From Microcoleus sp. FACHB-68 (GTDB lineage Bacteria > Cyanobacteriota > Cyanobacteriia > Cyanobacteriales > Oscillatoriaceae), in assembly GCF_014695715.1 (NCBI RefSeq), contig NZ_JACJOT010000013.1, positions 620,001 to 684,000 of the forward strand: DNA of 64,000 nt, given 5' to 3'. Below the pieces are notes generated by a model. The model was given only the letters and a program-made list of their open reading frames with translations, searched no databases and was not told the DNA's origin. This document shows positions 1 through 9,457 of the stretch, in pieces. How positions within the stretch are numbered: position 1 is the stretch's first letter; every line of letters begins with the position of its first letter. The position numbers and the translations under genes were made by a program.

Positions 1-2143
1 ACTGTCCAACTGAGTGCAGCAAGGGCTTTTCTTGTGTTTGCCCGATCTTCTCTAGCCGGTTATAAAGCGCACAATCGCCTCCTAAGAGTTCTCCTGCCAG
101 TGCAGTCAGCCGGTGGATATTTTCAACGGCATTGGTGCCAAATCCCAAGAAGCACTCATTAATTTTACTCAGCCGCAACTCGACTTGTTTGCGAGATGTG
201 ATATCGCGGGAGTTGATGACAATCCCTCTAACAGCCGGATCTTCGAGTAAATTAACGCTCACCGCTTCCAGAAAACACCAAGAACCATCGGCACGCCGGA
301 GGCGATACTCTTGGGGAATTGAGACTGCCGGCTTGCTTGTCAGACGTTCGTGGTTAGCGAGTGCTTGGGGCAAGTCTTCAGGGTGGACAAATTCAAAGGC
401 ATACTGCCCCACCATTTCTTCCGGTGGATAGCGCAACACGGTTGAGACTGAGGGACTTGCGTAGAGGATTGTGCCTTCGGCATCCGTAATCGTGATGATA
501 TCAGAGCTATGGCGAATCAGCGACCGCCATTTTGCTTCATGTTGAAATAGGGCAACCGCTGCTTGTTTGGCATTGGTAATGTCTTCTACTACGCCTAGAA
601 TAAATTGGACTTGGCCTTGAGCATTCCGGAGCGGGGAGACACTCAGCCGAACCCAGCGGATGCTACCATTTTTGCAAATAAAGCGTTTCTCACTTTGGTA
701 AGCGTTTTGTTCGCCCTTCGCCGGCCAATCGCCCTCTAAATCTGCATCATCTGGGTGAGTCAAGGCATTAAACGTCATGCCGCGCAACTCGCTTTCGGTA
801 TAACCTAGCATTGTCTGAAATGCCGGATTCGTGGCAATGAGTTTTTGTCCTTTTACAGAAGCGAGTCCCATGCCGATCACTGCGCCCTCAAAAATGGTGC
901 GGAAGCGCTTTTCGCTGTCTCGCAGTGCGGCTTCTGCTGCGATGCGATCTGTAATGTCGCGGCTGACAACAACGAGTCCTTTGCGGCTGCCATCCGGGTT
1001 GAACAGGGGCACTTTGCGAGTGTCATAGACTTTGCTTGAGGCATCTGGCTGTGGCAGGGTTTTGGTGTGATGGTTGCCGGCAGTCGAGGCGGTGCCATCG
1101 ATTTGCCGAATCTCGGCTAACAGATGTTTGTGGGGTTCGCTGATATAGGGGGCAAGGGCATCGTCTGTTTTGCCGTGATAGTCTACCGATTCTAAGCCAA
1201 AGAGTTGGAGGGCGGATTGATTGGCTACAACCCAGCGCCCCTGACTGTCTTTAAGGGTGACTGCATCCGGGACGGCGTCAATTAAGGTGTTGAGCCAGTA
1301 TTCTTGATTTCGCAAGGCGGCTTCGGCTTGTTTGCGCTGGGTGATATCCATGACGGTGCCTTCGTAGTACAAAAGCTCGCCCTGTTGGTTTCGGACTTCC
1401 CAGGCGTTTTCTGAAATCCAAATTTCGCTGCCGTCAGCGCGATAAATTGCGGCTTCAAAATTACTGACGGAACCTTGTTCTCGGATGTGGTGGGTAAATT
1501 CGGTGCGCCGGCTGCTATCGACATAAATTTTGTGTGCGACGCAACATCCCATCAGTTCTTCGGGTGAGTCGTAGCCATAAATTCTGGCTAAGGCGGGGTT
1601 GGCGCTGAGGTATCGTCCGTCTGTTGCGGTTTGGAAGATGCCTTCGGTGGAGTTTTCAAAGATGCTGCGATATTTGGCTTCGGTTTGCCGCAAGGCTTCT
1701 TCTGCTTGTTTGCGGTGGGTGATCTCTGTCTGCACTCCGATAAAGTGAGTCACTCGCCCTTCGGCGTCGCGTACCGGCGAAATGCTCAGTTCATTCCAAA
1801 ATGCGGTGCCATCTTTGCGGTAGTTTTTCAAGATTATTTGGATGTCGCGCTCTTCGCGCAGGGCACAACGAATTTCTTGAAGCGCGACTGGATCGGGGTC
1901 TGGCCCTTGCAAAAACCGGCAGTTACGCCCGATAATTTCTTCTCGCAAGTAGCCGGTAATGCGCTCAAAGGCGCGATTGCAGTAAACGAGGGGCTGGTCG
2001 GGTTGGGTTGCGTCCGCAATGACGATGCCGGTGCTGGTTGCGTCCAAAGCCCGCTCATAGAGTCGGAACACGTCTTCCATCAGGCTGGGTGCGCTACGGT
2101 CGGAAGGATTGCAGTGCAAGGTCTGAGTGGGAAGAAGTGTCAT
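1..2143 (-). CDS. LOV / multi-PAS / GAF sensor protein, N-terminal part (continues beyond window)
   Basis: I translated this minus-strand frame directly; it stays open to base 1, so the C-terminal output domain is outside the window. The ATG at 2143 is preceded by an in-frame TAA a few codons upstream. Domains in order: a LOV-type PAS (about residues 28-150) with the flavin-adduct motif GRNCRFLQG, cysteine at residue 75, followed by typical LOV NYRKDG and FIGVQ strands; then four ordinary PAS domains, each ending in an ITxRKQAE-like helix; then the beginning of a GAF domain. LOV domains of this type bind FMN and form a cysteine adduct in blue light. Most such cyanobacterial proteins end in a histidine kinase or GGDEF/EAL module, but which one applies here cannot be seen. 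Confidence 0.9.
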   Translation of the reverse strand, partial: MTLLPTQTLHCNPSDRSAPSLMEDVFRLYERALDATSTGIVIADATQPDQPLVYCNRAFERITGYLREEIIGRNCRFLQGPDPDPVALQEIRCALREERDIQIILKNYRKDGTAFWNELSISPVRDAEGRVTHFIGVQTEITHRKQAEEALRQTEAKYRSIFENSTEGIFQTATDGRYLSANPALARIYGYDSPEELMGCCVAHKIYVDSSRRTEFTHHIREQGSVSNFEAAIYRADGSEIWISENAWEVRNQQGELLYYEGTVMDITQRKQAEAALRNQEYWLNTLIDAVPDAVTLKDSQGRWVVANQSALQLFGLESVDYHGKTDDALAPYISEPHKHLLAEIRQIDGTASTAGNHHTKTLPQPDASSKVYDTRKVPLFNPDGSRKGLVVVSRDITDRIAAEAALRDSEKRFRTIFEGAVIGMGLASVKGQKLIATNPAFQTMLGYTESELRGMTFNALTHPDDADLEGDWPAKGEQNAYQSEKRFICKNGSIRWVRLSVSPLRNAQGQVQFILGVVEDITNAKQAAVALFQHEAKWRSLIRHSSDIITITDAEGTILYASPSVSTVLRYPPEEMVGQYAFEFVHPEDLPQALANHERLTSKPAVSIPQEYRLRRADGSWCFLEAVSVNLLEDPAVRGIVINSRDITSRKQVELRLSKINECFLGFGTNAVENIHRLTALAGELLGGDCALYNRLEKIGQTQEKPLLHSVGQ

Positions 2144-2623
2144 GAGGCTATCCGATTAAAAAAGTATAAAAATTCTGGGCAAATTTTCCGAGCGTGTGAA
2201 TATGTTAGAAACTTCCACTCATTTTGAGTGCTTTTGTTGGATAATAACTGGCGGCTATTGTGCAGGCCCATGAATACTAAAAGTGCCGGCACTCGGTAGA
2301 TGCAACTCAACCTTTTCCCTTTGCAGCTTTAGCGGCTGCTTACCCTTTTGTGCCAAGGCCAGGGAAGGCGATTCAAATGTCTAGTGGTGTTAGTTGAAAA
2401 TGTAGAGCGTTAGCCTGTAGCAGTTTTGGCTTATCGCTGGTAGATTCAGCCTAGGCGTTCTTTGTATTCTAGAAAACAATATAGAAAGATATCTCAGCTT
2501 AAGCTGTTTTGTTATGAAAGAAACTCTACCTTTAGGATGATTTTAAGTGTTAACCTGAAGGTAGGCCGACAGATGAGAAAGTCGTGTGTTGCACAGTGGG
2601 GTTCAGCAGTGGATAAGTGGCTT
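2144..2623. other. Intergenic, between LOV sensor and pentapeptide gene
   Basis: About 480 bases without a convincing gene. It holds the 5' side of the LOV sensor and the 3' side of the pentapeptide gene. An 11-bp hairpin with one wobble pair (arms 2526-2536 and 2554-2564) lies about 60 bases past the pentapeptide stop and may end that transcript, although the T-tract after it is poor. ORFs through here are overlaps of the repetitive neighbour. Confidence 0.5.
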
Positions 2624-3163
2624 TTAACCGAGTTGAGGCGTGATGCCCTCCGGGTTGGCATCGCCCAATTTGGTTTGCTGGAGATTCGCACCGAGAAGAT
2701 TAGTGGTTTTAAGGGCCGCCCCGCGCAAGTCTGCACCACTAAGGTTAACTTTGGCCATATCAACGCCGAGCAAGTTGGCCGTCCGCAAATCAGCCCCTTG
2801 CATATCAGATCCACGGAGATACGCGATCCGCAGATTCGCGGCAACCAAGTTAGCGCCGGCTAAATTTGCCTCCCGCAGGTCAACTGAAAGCAAGTTGGCA
2901 CCGGCTAGGTTAGCGCCGGCTAAATTGGCCTTACGCAGATCAGCCGCAACCAAGTTCGCCCCCGCTAAATTCGCACCGGCAAGATTGGCGCAGAACAGGT
3001 TAGCCTCACGTAAGTCAGCACAGTTTAGATTCGCCCCTTCTAGGTTCATCTGGTGTAACAATGCCTTACGCAAGTCAGGGCAGTTTGGGGGGGACTCTAA
3101 CCGCCATGCATTCCAGCCGGCAGTTCCTTCTTTAAGCACCGCAAGATGTCGTTCGTTAGCCAT
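2624..3163 (-). CDS. Pentapeptide repeat protein
   Basis: A 179-residue protein. After a unique N-terminus of about 28 residues it is almost wholly A(D/N)Lxx pentapeptide repeats (ANLAG, ADLRE, ANLVA and variants), which in this family stack into a right-handed quadrilateral beta helix. There is no signal peptide or membrane segment, so it is probably cytosolic. Cyanobacteria carry many such proteins, mostly of unknown role; nothing here ties it to gyrase protection or another specific function. The ATG at 3163 is taken as start. The repeats also leave a long open frame on the opposite strand, which I regard as a shadow caused by GC-biased repeat codons. Confidence 0.9.
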   Translation of the reverse strand: MANERHLAVLKEGTAGWNAWRLESPPNCPDLRKALLHQMNLEGANLNCADLREANLFCANLAGANLAGANLVAADLRKANLAGANLAGANLLSVDLREANLAGANLVAANLRIAYLRGSDMQGADLRTANLLGVDMAKVNLSGADLRGAALKTTNLLGANLQQTKLGDANPEGITPQLG

Positions 3164-4125
3164 TTAATTTCTTTTTTGGGCACAATAACTTTGACTGTTG
3201 GAACAACTCAGTGGCATTGCCGCCAGTGTTTCCCTTCATTCTTGAGCTAAAAAGTCTGAAACTATTCTTTACTTATAGGAGTGCTAGACCGAATGGCGTT
3301 CATCCAAATCTCGCACCTCTTCTTTCGCTCTTTGAATTTTTCCCTTTCTTTATCCATCAATGGTGTCATTCCTACTAACTTGTAAAACCTCCGCAGAACC
3401 CATACCACCAAGGACACGGCAGATGCACAAAACAAATTTTTCGGTTTTTCAGGACTGGAGAATTATCTACAATTATTACCCTTTTCTTTAAAGCAACAGC
3501 AAGTTAACACCCCAAATCCACCAACTCAGGTAGGAGAAATCTGAAGTTTCTCACGGGAAGTTCCCAATCTCCTCTCCATTAAAGCTAGATTGTAGATACT
3601 GAAATCAGAAAAGGCTTGTCAGGGAGCGATGCAAAGGTCTTGTTCAGGGAGCCGGTTCAAGCCAGGTTTGGCCTAATGGAGCAATCGGCTTGCAGAGATG
3701 TGCCTCGTCGTAGCGACTCAAACTTTAACCAACTTCGTTAAAATTTTAAGTCTCCACAGGCGAGCAAATATAAAACCCTCTAACAAAAGAATACCTCAGT
3801 TGGTGAATTTTCCAAAAAACACCTGTAACCCGGCCATCAGCAGGCAGATAGACCTCACTGCGAGACCTTTTGTGCCGGCATCCTATGCCTCGTCTATTAG
3901 GAATTTTTCTAGGAAAAGCCCTATGATCTACGCACCCGCTTCAGAAATAATGTCAAATTTAACCGGCTTGATTAAAGTTATTTATCTTCTAAAATTTTTA
4001 CAGGGCTTCAATCAGTGGGGCACGGTTTTTAGAATCAGATTTTTGCAAATATAAAAGAAATCTTATTAAATCCCCAGAAAAGTAAACGGTAAAATTGATT
4101 TACAGGATAGCAGAAAGTCATACAA
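3164..4125. other. Long intergenic region upstream of bilin-GAF kinase
   Basis: About 960 bases. It must contain promoters for the pentapeptide gene (leftward) and for the bilin-GAF kinase (rightward). A 118-codon open frame at 3698-4054 has no recognisable domain, no good ribosome binding site and a composition unlike the neighbouring proteins; I do not call it a gene. I see no RNA gene or repeat. Confidence 0.4.
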
Positions 4126-6279
4126 ATGAGTTCCTCAACTAGAAACAAGGATGTAGGTGAAGCCCTAACTCAGGGAAGTTTGTTAAATCGGATGACAAAT
4201 CGCATCCGCCAATCTCTGGAGTTAGCGGAAATTCTGTCGGCAACAGTGGCAGAAATGCGCTTGTTTCTCGACACTGATCGGGTGAAAGTCTATCGATTTC
4301 ATGAAGATGGCACGGGCGAAGTGATAGCCGAGTCCATCTATCAGAATCGTCTGCCATCACTGTTAGGTTTGCACTTTCCTGCCAGCGACATTCCCGTCCA
4401 CGCCCGCGAGCTATTTGTCAAGGCACGAGTGCGTTCAATTGTGGATGTTTCAGCTCAGCGCATCACCCTTAGCTGTATCAACTCTGTGGATACTACCGGC
4501 GGCTTAAGCATCGAAGAAGTGCGCTCACGAACGATTGAAGAGGTACTACAACGACCTGTCGATCCTTGTCATGTGGAATACCTGACAAGAATGGGGGTAA
4601 ACTCGTCTCTTGTGGTGCCGATTTTACACGAGGGAGAACTGTGGGGGTTGCTGGTTTCCCATCACGCAGATCCCAAAACTTTTTCATCGGAAGATCTGCA
4701 AATTGTGCAGATGATCGCGGATCAAGTGTCAGTTGCGATCGCCCAATCTAATCTGCTAGAGCAAGCTCGTACCAAGGCACGCCGAGAAACTTTAATTAAT
4801 CAAATTTCCAAGTTATTACACGCACCTCTCAATATTCAAGAAATCCTGCAAAATGTTCTAGGAAGAGTCGTAAAATCTGTTGCTTGTGCCGGCGGCAGAC
4901 TTTACCTGAATCCAATGGACACCGCCTCACTGCCAGAACTTTACACCACCGGCGAACAACCAGATTTGCCTTCTGAAGCCGGCAGAGCGATCTGGCTGGA
5001 ATATCACGCTTTCTGGCAGCATTTGATGGCACAAGAAAGTTTAGCAGGAGTGGGTTATCATCCCACGGCTGATGAGGCTGATCAATGGCTATTTGATACC
5101 AACGCTTTCTCCGGACAAGCGCGAGCGATCGCCTCGGTTCGCATTGTTAGGGATCTTTACCAAGAACCCTTACTGCAGTCGGTTGCGCCCGGTTTCCGCA
5201 CCGGCTCAATTCGCAGTTTACTGGTGATGCCCCTACGCTACGGGCAACAGTCCCTCGGTTGCCTCACCCTCTTCCGCGATGAAATTGATACTGATATCCT
5301 GTGGGCGGGTCGTTTTAACCCAGATGAACGAACGGCAAGGGTACGTGATTCGTTTGAGGTTTGGCGAGAGTTAAAACTCGGTCAAGCCCCAGAGTGGACG
5401 CGTGACGAACTAGAATTGGTACAGTCTTTGGGCACTCACTTGGCGATGGCGGTGATGCAAAACCGGCTTTATTTGTGGGAACGGGAACACCGGCTGTTAG
5501 TGGAAATGCGAAACCAAGAACTTAATGCCGCCCGCGCCGCCGCCGAGGAAGCCAGCCGGTTAAAATCAGATTTTCTCTCCTCCACAAGCCATGAATTACG
5601 CACACCACTTGCCTCGACACTCAATTACCTGAAACTTTTAAAAGAAGGTTTTTATGACAGCGAAGAAGAGTTAAAAGAATATATCCACGTCGCCCACCAG
5701 TCTGCAGAAAATCTGGTTGCAATTATTAACGATGTGTTGGATATTGCCAAGATAGAAGCCGGTCGGATGAATCTTAACTTTGAACGAGTCAGTCTGCCGC
5801 CCTTACTTGAAGAACTCACGCGAATGTTCAGTATTGACAGCCGGTGTAAAAATATTCCTCTGATCGTTGAGTGTGAGGTAGAAAGCCTATGGGCTGACAA
5901 AGTTAAACTCCGGCAAGTCCTGACAAATCTTCTTTCTAATGCCTTTAAATTCACCAGCACCGGCGAGGTTCGCATTCGGGCTATCAAACGACTCGGTGCC
6001 GGTTTCTCCCCCACTGCTGGGGCACCAGAGCCATTCTCCCGGCAATTTGCGGAAATTTCCGTCGCTGACACCGGCATCGGCATCGACAGCACCCAAGCGA
6101 ATTTGCTATTTGAACCGTTTGTGCAGGGAGATGGCTCAATTAAGCGGCGCTATGGGGGCACCGGCTTAGGTTTAACCGTCTGCAAACGTTTGGTGGAATT
6201 GATGGGCGGTCAAATTTGGCTAGAAAGCTCTGGTTTAGGGTACGGCACAAGCGTTGCTTTCACTTTACCCTGGATGTAG
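4126..6279 (+). CDS. Bilin-type GAF sensor histidine kinase (phytochrome/cyanobacteriochrome-like)
   Basis: A 717-residue protein. The first GAF (about 25-205) has the phytochrome-family signature FPASDIPVHAREL and the C-H pair in DPCHVEYL (Cys148, His149), the residues that bind and contact the linear tetrapyrrole. A second, diverged GAF (about 220-455) follows, then a coiled linker, a HisKA domain with phospho-acceptor His489 in SHELRTP, and a HATPase ending near the C-terminus with DTGIGI and GGTGLGL. There is no PHY domain, so it resembles a cyanobacteriochrome or PHY-less phytochrome. Predicted role: light-regulated autophosphorylation, then transfer to a receiver; the receiver gene just downstream (6354) is the obvious partner. 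Its colour response cannot be predicted. Confidence 0.93.
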   Translation: MSSSTRNKDVGEALTQGSLLNRMTNRIRQSLELAEILSATVAEMRLFLDTDRVKVYRFHEDGTGEVIAESIYQNRLPSLLGLHFPASDIPVHARELFVKARVRSIVDVSAQRITLSCINSVDTTGGLSIEEVRSRTIEEVLQRPVDPCHVEYLTRMGVNSSLVVPILHEGELWGLLVSHHADPKTFSSEDLQIVQMIADQVSVAIAQSNLLEQARTKARRETLINQISKLLHAPLNIQEILQNVLGRVVKSVACAGGRLYLNPMDTASLPELYTTGEQPDLPSEAGRAIWLEYHAFWQHLMAQESLAGVGYHPTADEADQWLFDTNAFSGQARAIASVRIVRDLYQEPLLQSVAPGFRTGSIRSLLVMPLRYGQQSLGCLTLFRDEIDTDILWAGRFNPDERTARVRDSFEVWRELKLGQAPEWTRDELELVQSLGTHLAMAVMQNRLYLWEREHRLLVEMRNQELNAARAAAEEASRLKSDFLSSTSHELRTPLASTLNYLKLLKEGFYDSEEELKEYIHVAHQSAENLVAIINDVLDIAKIEAGRMNLNFERVSLPPLLEELTRMFSIDSRCKNIPLIVECEVESLWADKVKLRQVLTNLLSNAFKFTSTGEVRIRAIKRLGAGFSPTAGAPEPFSRQFAEISVADTGIGIDSTQANLLFEPFVQGDGSIKRRYGGTGLGLTVCKRLVELMGGQIWLESSGLGYGTSVAFTLPWM

Positions 6280-6353
6280 GATGCCACAAACACCCCCTGT
6301 AATTGGGGAAAAACCGATTGATTCCAGTCCAGCAACAATTGCAGAGGTTCCGA

Positions 6354-6749
6354 GTGAACATTTTACTCGTAGATGATGATTACCTCTTGGCCAAAGGAAC
6401 GGCCAAATTAATTCAACGTATGGGAGGGCATACCGTTTCTATCACAGACAATCCCGTTGAAATTTTCAAGCAATGTGAATCGGGAAAGGTAGACATCTTG
6501 CTTATGGATGTTAACCTGCCGGGGGCATCTTGGGAAGGGCAAGAAGTTAGTGGGGCAGACTTGTCTCGCATCCTCAAAACTCAACCCTCAACCTCCCATA
6601 TTCCGATTATTATTGTTACCGCCTATGCTATGTTGACAGAGCGACAAACCCTGTTGGCAATTTCCCACGCGAATGATTTTTGTAGTAAACCCATCACAGA
6701 TTATGAGGCACTTTTAGAATTAATCGATCAGCTCACTAAAAAGACTTAA
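6354..6749 (+). CDS. Single-domain response regulator (CheY-like)
   Basis: A stand-alone receiver of about 131 residues. It has the acidic cluster VDDD near the N-terminus, phospho-acceptor Asp in LLMDVNLPG, the switch Thr in VTAYA and the conserved Lys in SKPI, so it should be phosphorylatable. It lacks an output domain. I start it at GTG 6354, which has AGAGG (6343-6347) six bases upstream and leads directly into the first beta strand; a TTG at 6303 would add 17 residues but has no ribosome binding site. It lies about 75 bases after the bilin-GAF kinase on the same strand, so a two-component pair is likely. Confidence 0.88.
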   Translation: MNILLVDDDYLLAKGTAKLIQRMGGHTVSITDNPVEIFKQCESGKVDILLMDVNLPGASWEGQEVSGADLSRILKTQPSTSHIPIIIVTAYAMLTERQTLLAISHANDFCSKPITDYEALLELIDQLTKKT

Positions 6750-7026
6750 AGGCTGGAAATCGCTGCGTCTGTTGCTGGGCTTGGCAGAAAGTCACCTGAC
6801 TTTAGGCGAAGTATAGAAAGCAACAGCACGCTAGGTAAAGGTCAACTCCCGCAACCAAGAAATATAAAACAAAAACTTCGCTTTTATTTGCCGGTTGTAG
6901 CGAGTGCCAGCCGATGATTTTAAGATTATTTTAAATTTTTGCCGATTTTTGCTTGAGCAGTATATGTAATAATTTAAGAAATTATGCGGTAGAATTAGAC
7001 ATTTCTATCATAAATCAAAGAAAGTA

Positions 7027-7449
7027 ATGAGGAAAATGTATAAAGTTGCCGTGCTTGATGATGATGAATATTGGTGCTTGGCAATCCAGCGATATTTCAG
7101 GAAAGAATTTGAAGTTTCTATATTTCTTGAAGTAGAATTTTTTTTAAGTCAAGCGAGTCAGTTTGACTTGGCGATTGTAGACTTCTCAATTCCGAGAGCT
7201 AAATTTGAACCAAAAATTAGCGGCAGCGAGATTATTACTCATCTCAAAACAACTTTAAAGAATCCGCCAATTTTAGTTTTAGCGAGTGGATTTATTAGCC
7301 AAAGCGACAGAGAAGCCGGTCAGCAACTGTGTTTGGAAGCTGACGATTTTTTAGCAAAAGATGCTGGATTAGATCAAATTTTGATCCAAATTCAAGAATT
7401 GATAGAAGTTAAAACTAATCAAAACAACGATTCAAACAATAAAATTTAA
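7027..7449 (+). CDS. Single-domain response regulator receiver
   Basis: A 140-residue receiver-type protein. Visible landmarks are the acidic triplet LDDDE, a phospho-acceptor Asp in AIVDFSIP, and a Lys in FLAKDAG in place of the usual KP motif. The C-terminus is Asn-rich and probably disordered. It is AT-richer than its neighbours. It follows the first receiver by about 280 bases and may belong to the same light-signalling group, but separate transcription is equally possible. The partner kinase is unknown. Confidence 0.82.
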   Translation: MRKMYKVAVLDDDEYWCLAIQRYFRKEFEVSIFLEVEFFLSQASQFDLAIVDFSIPRAKFEPKISGSEIITHLKTTLKNPPILVLASGFISQSDREAGQQLCLEADDFLAKDAGLDQILIQIQELIEVKTNQNNDSNNKI

Positions 7450-7749
7450 ACAATTATTTTAACGAACTTAAAAATTTTCAAAGTAACCGACGCATCCGAT
7501 TCTGTTGGCGAGGAAATTAACGGGAAAAACGCCTTGCCGCTTCCTGTTAAAAAGAGGAGAAGTTTCATCTTAACGAACCCGCTCAAAATTTTAAGAGTAC
7601 ATGACGAAACAGACAGCCGGCTAGTCTGTAAGCGGAAAAATCTGCTAGCTTTTTAAGACAATCGACAGAGTGGCGAATCCGGACAGGCGTTGAGGCACCT
7701 GCTGGAAATCGCGCCATTGCATCTACTGGAGGGAGTGAGGAGGATGAGC
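7450..7749. other. Intergenic upstream of argF
   Basis: About 300 bases with no gene. The right end carries a purine-rich ribosome binding stretch (GAGGGAGTGAGGAGG) just before argF. Two short similar stretches beginning TTAACGAAC occur near 7458 and 7571; their meaning is unknown. I see no operator I can name. Confidence 0.4.
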
Positions 7750-8670
7750 ATGGAAACATTAAAAGGACGCGATTTATTGAGTTTGGCAGACCTCAGCAAC
7801 GAGGAATTAGAAGGACTTCTGCAACTGGCGGCGCAGATGAAAGCGGGAAAAATTAACCGGCAATGTAACAAAGTTTTGGGTTTGTTGTTCTACAAAGCTT
7901 CAACTCGGACGCGCGTTAGCTTTTCTGTGGCGATGTACCAGTTGGGAGGCCAAGTCATGGATCTCAATCCCAGCGTGACTCAGGTGAGTCGGGGGGAACC
8001 GCTGATCGATACAGCCAGGGTTTTAGACCGTTATCTAGACGTTTTGGCCATTCGCACCTTTGCTCAAGCGGATTTGCAAACCTTTGCAGACTATGCCAAC
8101 ATTCCTGTGATTAATGCCCTGAGTGATCTGGCGCATCCCTGTCAGGCTTTGGCCGATTTGCTGACGGTTCAGGAGTGTTTTGGCACGCTGAAAGGCATTA
8201 ACCTGACTTATGTGGGCGATGGCAACAACGTGGCAAACTCCCTGCTGCTAGGCTGTGCAATGGCGGGGATGAATATTAGAGTGGCGACACCGGCAGACTT
8301 TATGCCGGCAGCCGACGTTGTAGAACAGGCGCGAACCCTTGCCGGCGGCAAATGCGAAATTACAATTACCAATGACCCCATAGCTGCTGCCACCGGCAGC
8401 CAAGTGCTATATACCGATGTTTGGGCGAGTATGGGGCAAGAAGAAGAAGCAAAGGATCGCGTTCCGCTGTTTCAACCTTACCAGCTCAACGAACAGCTAT
8501 TAAGTTATGCCGATAAAGATGCGATTGTCTTGCATTGCTTGCCGGCACATCGGGGAGAAGAAATTACCGACGAAGTGATGGAAGGTGAGCATTCGCGGGT
8601 TTGGGATCAGGCAGAGAACCGAATGCACGTGCAAAAGGCTTTGTTGGCAAGTGTCTTAGATGCGAACTAA
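7750..8670 (+). CDS. argF: Ornithine carbamoyltransferase
   Basis: Catalyses carbamoyl phosphate plus ornithine to citrulline in arginine biosynthesis, in the cytosol. From ATG 7750 the product has 306 residues, the usual OTCase length. Motifs: STRTRVSF (carbamoyl phosphate loop), HPCQALADL (substrate binding) and HCLPAHRGEEI, whose cysteine contacts ornithine. The ATG at 7750 has GAGG six bases upstream; the in-frame ATG at 7744 overlaps that Shine-Dalgarno, and longer starts have no family support. The gene ends tail to tail with the lipoate-ligase gene, overlapping it by 15 bases. Confidence 0.97.
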   Translation: METLKGRDLLSLADLSNEELEGLLQLAAQMKAGKINRQCNKVLGLLFYKASTRTRVSFSVAMYQLGGQVMDLNPSVTQVSRGEPLIDTARVLDRYLDVLAIRTFAQADLQTFADYANIPVINALSDLAHPCQALADLLTVQECFGTLKGINLTYVGDGNNVANSLLLGCAMAGMNIRVATPADFMPAADVVEQARTLAGGKCEITITNDPIAAATGSQVLYTDVWASMGQEEEAKDRVPLFQPYQLNEQLLSYADKDAIVLHCLPAHRGEEITDEVMEGEHSRVWDQAENRMHVQKALLASVLDAN

Positions 8671-9417
8671 TTGGTGAATCTCTTGCCACTCAGCCTCCGT
8701 TAATGGCTGCATCACCAACTCAACCCCAAAACAGCAGCCGGCAGCAGCAACCAACGCATTGATAATCGTTTCAATTGACATATTTAGGGATAACGCTGCC
8801 GGTGTTGCTTCTTCGCCAAAGACCTGAGAAAACAATTTAATATCCGGTTGTAGCCGCATCGATCCGTGCTGCAAAATTGCGCCATCGCGTCTTAATTGAG
8901 CACTGCCAATTAACTTCACACCGGCATCTGTAACTAAATCTGCGCCGGTTGCGTTGCCAAAACAATTGGGGTTGTGAATGTAACTGCGCCCAGCATCCCC
9001 GTAGTGCAACTCAATGCCCAGCGATCGCCAACCGGCAATTAAAAATCCACAAATTGCTTGATACGCTTGAATGCGGTTGCCGGCTAATTTTGAAGTCACT
9101 ACCGCATAGGTTAAATCTCCCTGATGCAGCACCGCCCGCCCGCCGGTGGGACGCCGCACCACATCCACCGGCATCCCTTGCCACTTGATTTGCTGCCAAA
9201 ATTCCGGCCAGCGATGTTGATGATATCCCAGAGAAAGAGCCGGCGGCGACATGGTATAAAACCGTAAAGTTGGCGGATGCAAGCCGGCACCATGCTGTTG
9301 CAGCAACCAACGGTCAATCGCCATCTGAACGTCCCCAGACGCTTGCAGCAGCGGTATGAAACGCCAAGAAGGGGCACAAGCGCAGGAAAGAACCTTACCT
9401 GTGTCGGGTTTTACCAT
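8656..9417 (-). CDS. Lipoate/biotin protein ligase family protein
   Basis: Member of the LplA/LipB/BirA fold family. The motif RRPTGGRAVLHQGDLTYAVV-type (about residues 90-110) and the later GSAQLRRDGAILQHGS-type loop are the nucleotide and lipoyl binding segments. Expected role is transfer of lipoate or octanoate to E2 or GcvH proteins, but some cyanobacterial homologues are uncharacterised. I start at ATG 9417: the longer frame to 9447 would begin inside an ATGCCCC heptamer repeat and add a low-complexity GHGAWGMG stretch. The 3' end overlaps argF by 15 bases in convergent orientation. Confidence 0.85.
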   Translation of the reverse strand: MVKPDTGKVLSCACAPSWRFIPLLQASGDVQMAIDRWLLQQHGAGLHPPTLRFYTMSPPALSLGYHQHRWPEFWQQIKWQGMPVDVVRRPTGGRAVLHQGDLTYAVVTSKLAGNRIQAYQAICGFLIAGWRSLGIELHYGDAGRSYIHNPNCFGNATGADLVTDAGVKLIGSAQLRRDGAILQHGSMRLQPDIKLFSQVFGEEATPAALSLNMSIETIINALVAAAGCCFGVELVMQPLTEAEWQEIHQLVRI

Positions 9418-9421
9418 TGAT

Positions 9422-9452
9422 CCCATGCCCCATGCCCCATGCCCCATACCCT
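9422..9452. repeat. STRR-type heptamer repeat (ATGCCCC)n
   Basis: At least three head-to-tail copies of the heptamer ATGCCCC, with a degenerate fourth, lie just upstream of the lipoate-ligase gene. Short tandemly repeated repetitive sequences of this kind are common between cyanobacterial genes. Confidence 0.75.
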
Positions 9453-9457
9453 ATTAA

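Noticed and set aside
1631-2227. A 198-codon plus-strand frame over the LOV/PAS gene
   Set aside because: The minus strand gives an unbroken, clearly homologous PAS protein, so this is antisense.
2640-3167. A 175-codon plus-strand frame opposite the pentapeptide gene
   Set aside because: It is the antisense of regular repeat codons; composition (Arg/Ser/Pro/Leu-rich) and lack of a ribosome binding site show a shadow.
3698-4054. A 118-codon frame in the long intergenic region
   Set aside because: No domain, no convincing start signal, odd composition.
9418-9447. Upstream extension of the lipoate ligase
   Set aside because: It lies in heptamer repeats and adds a low-complexity stretch.
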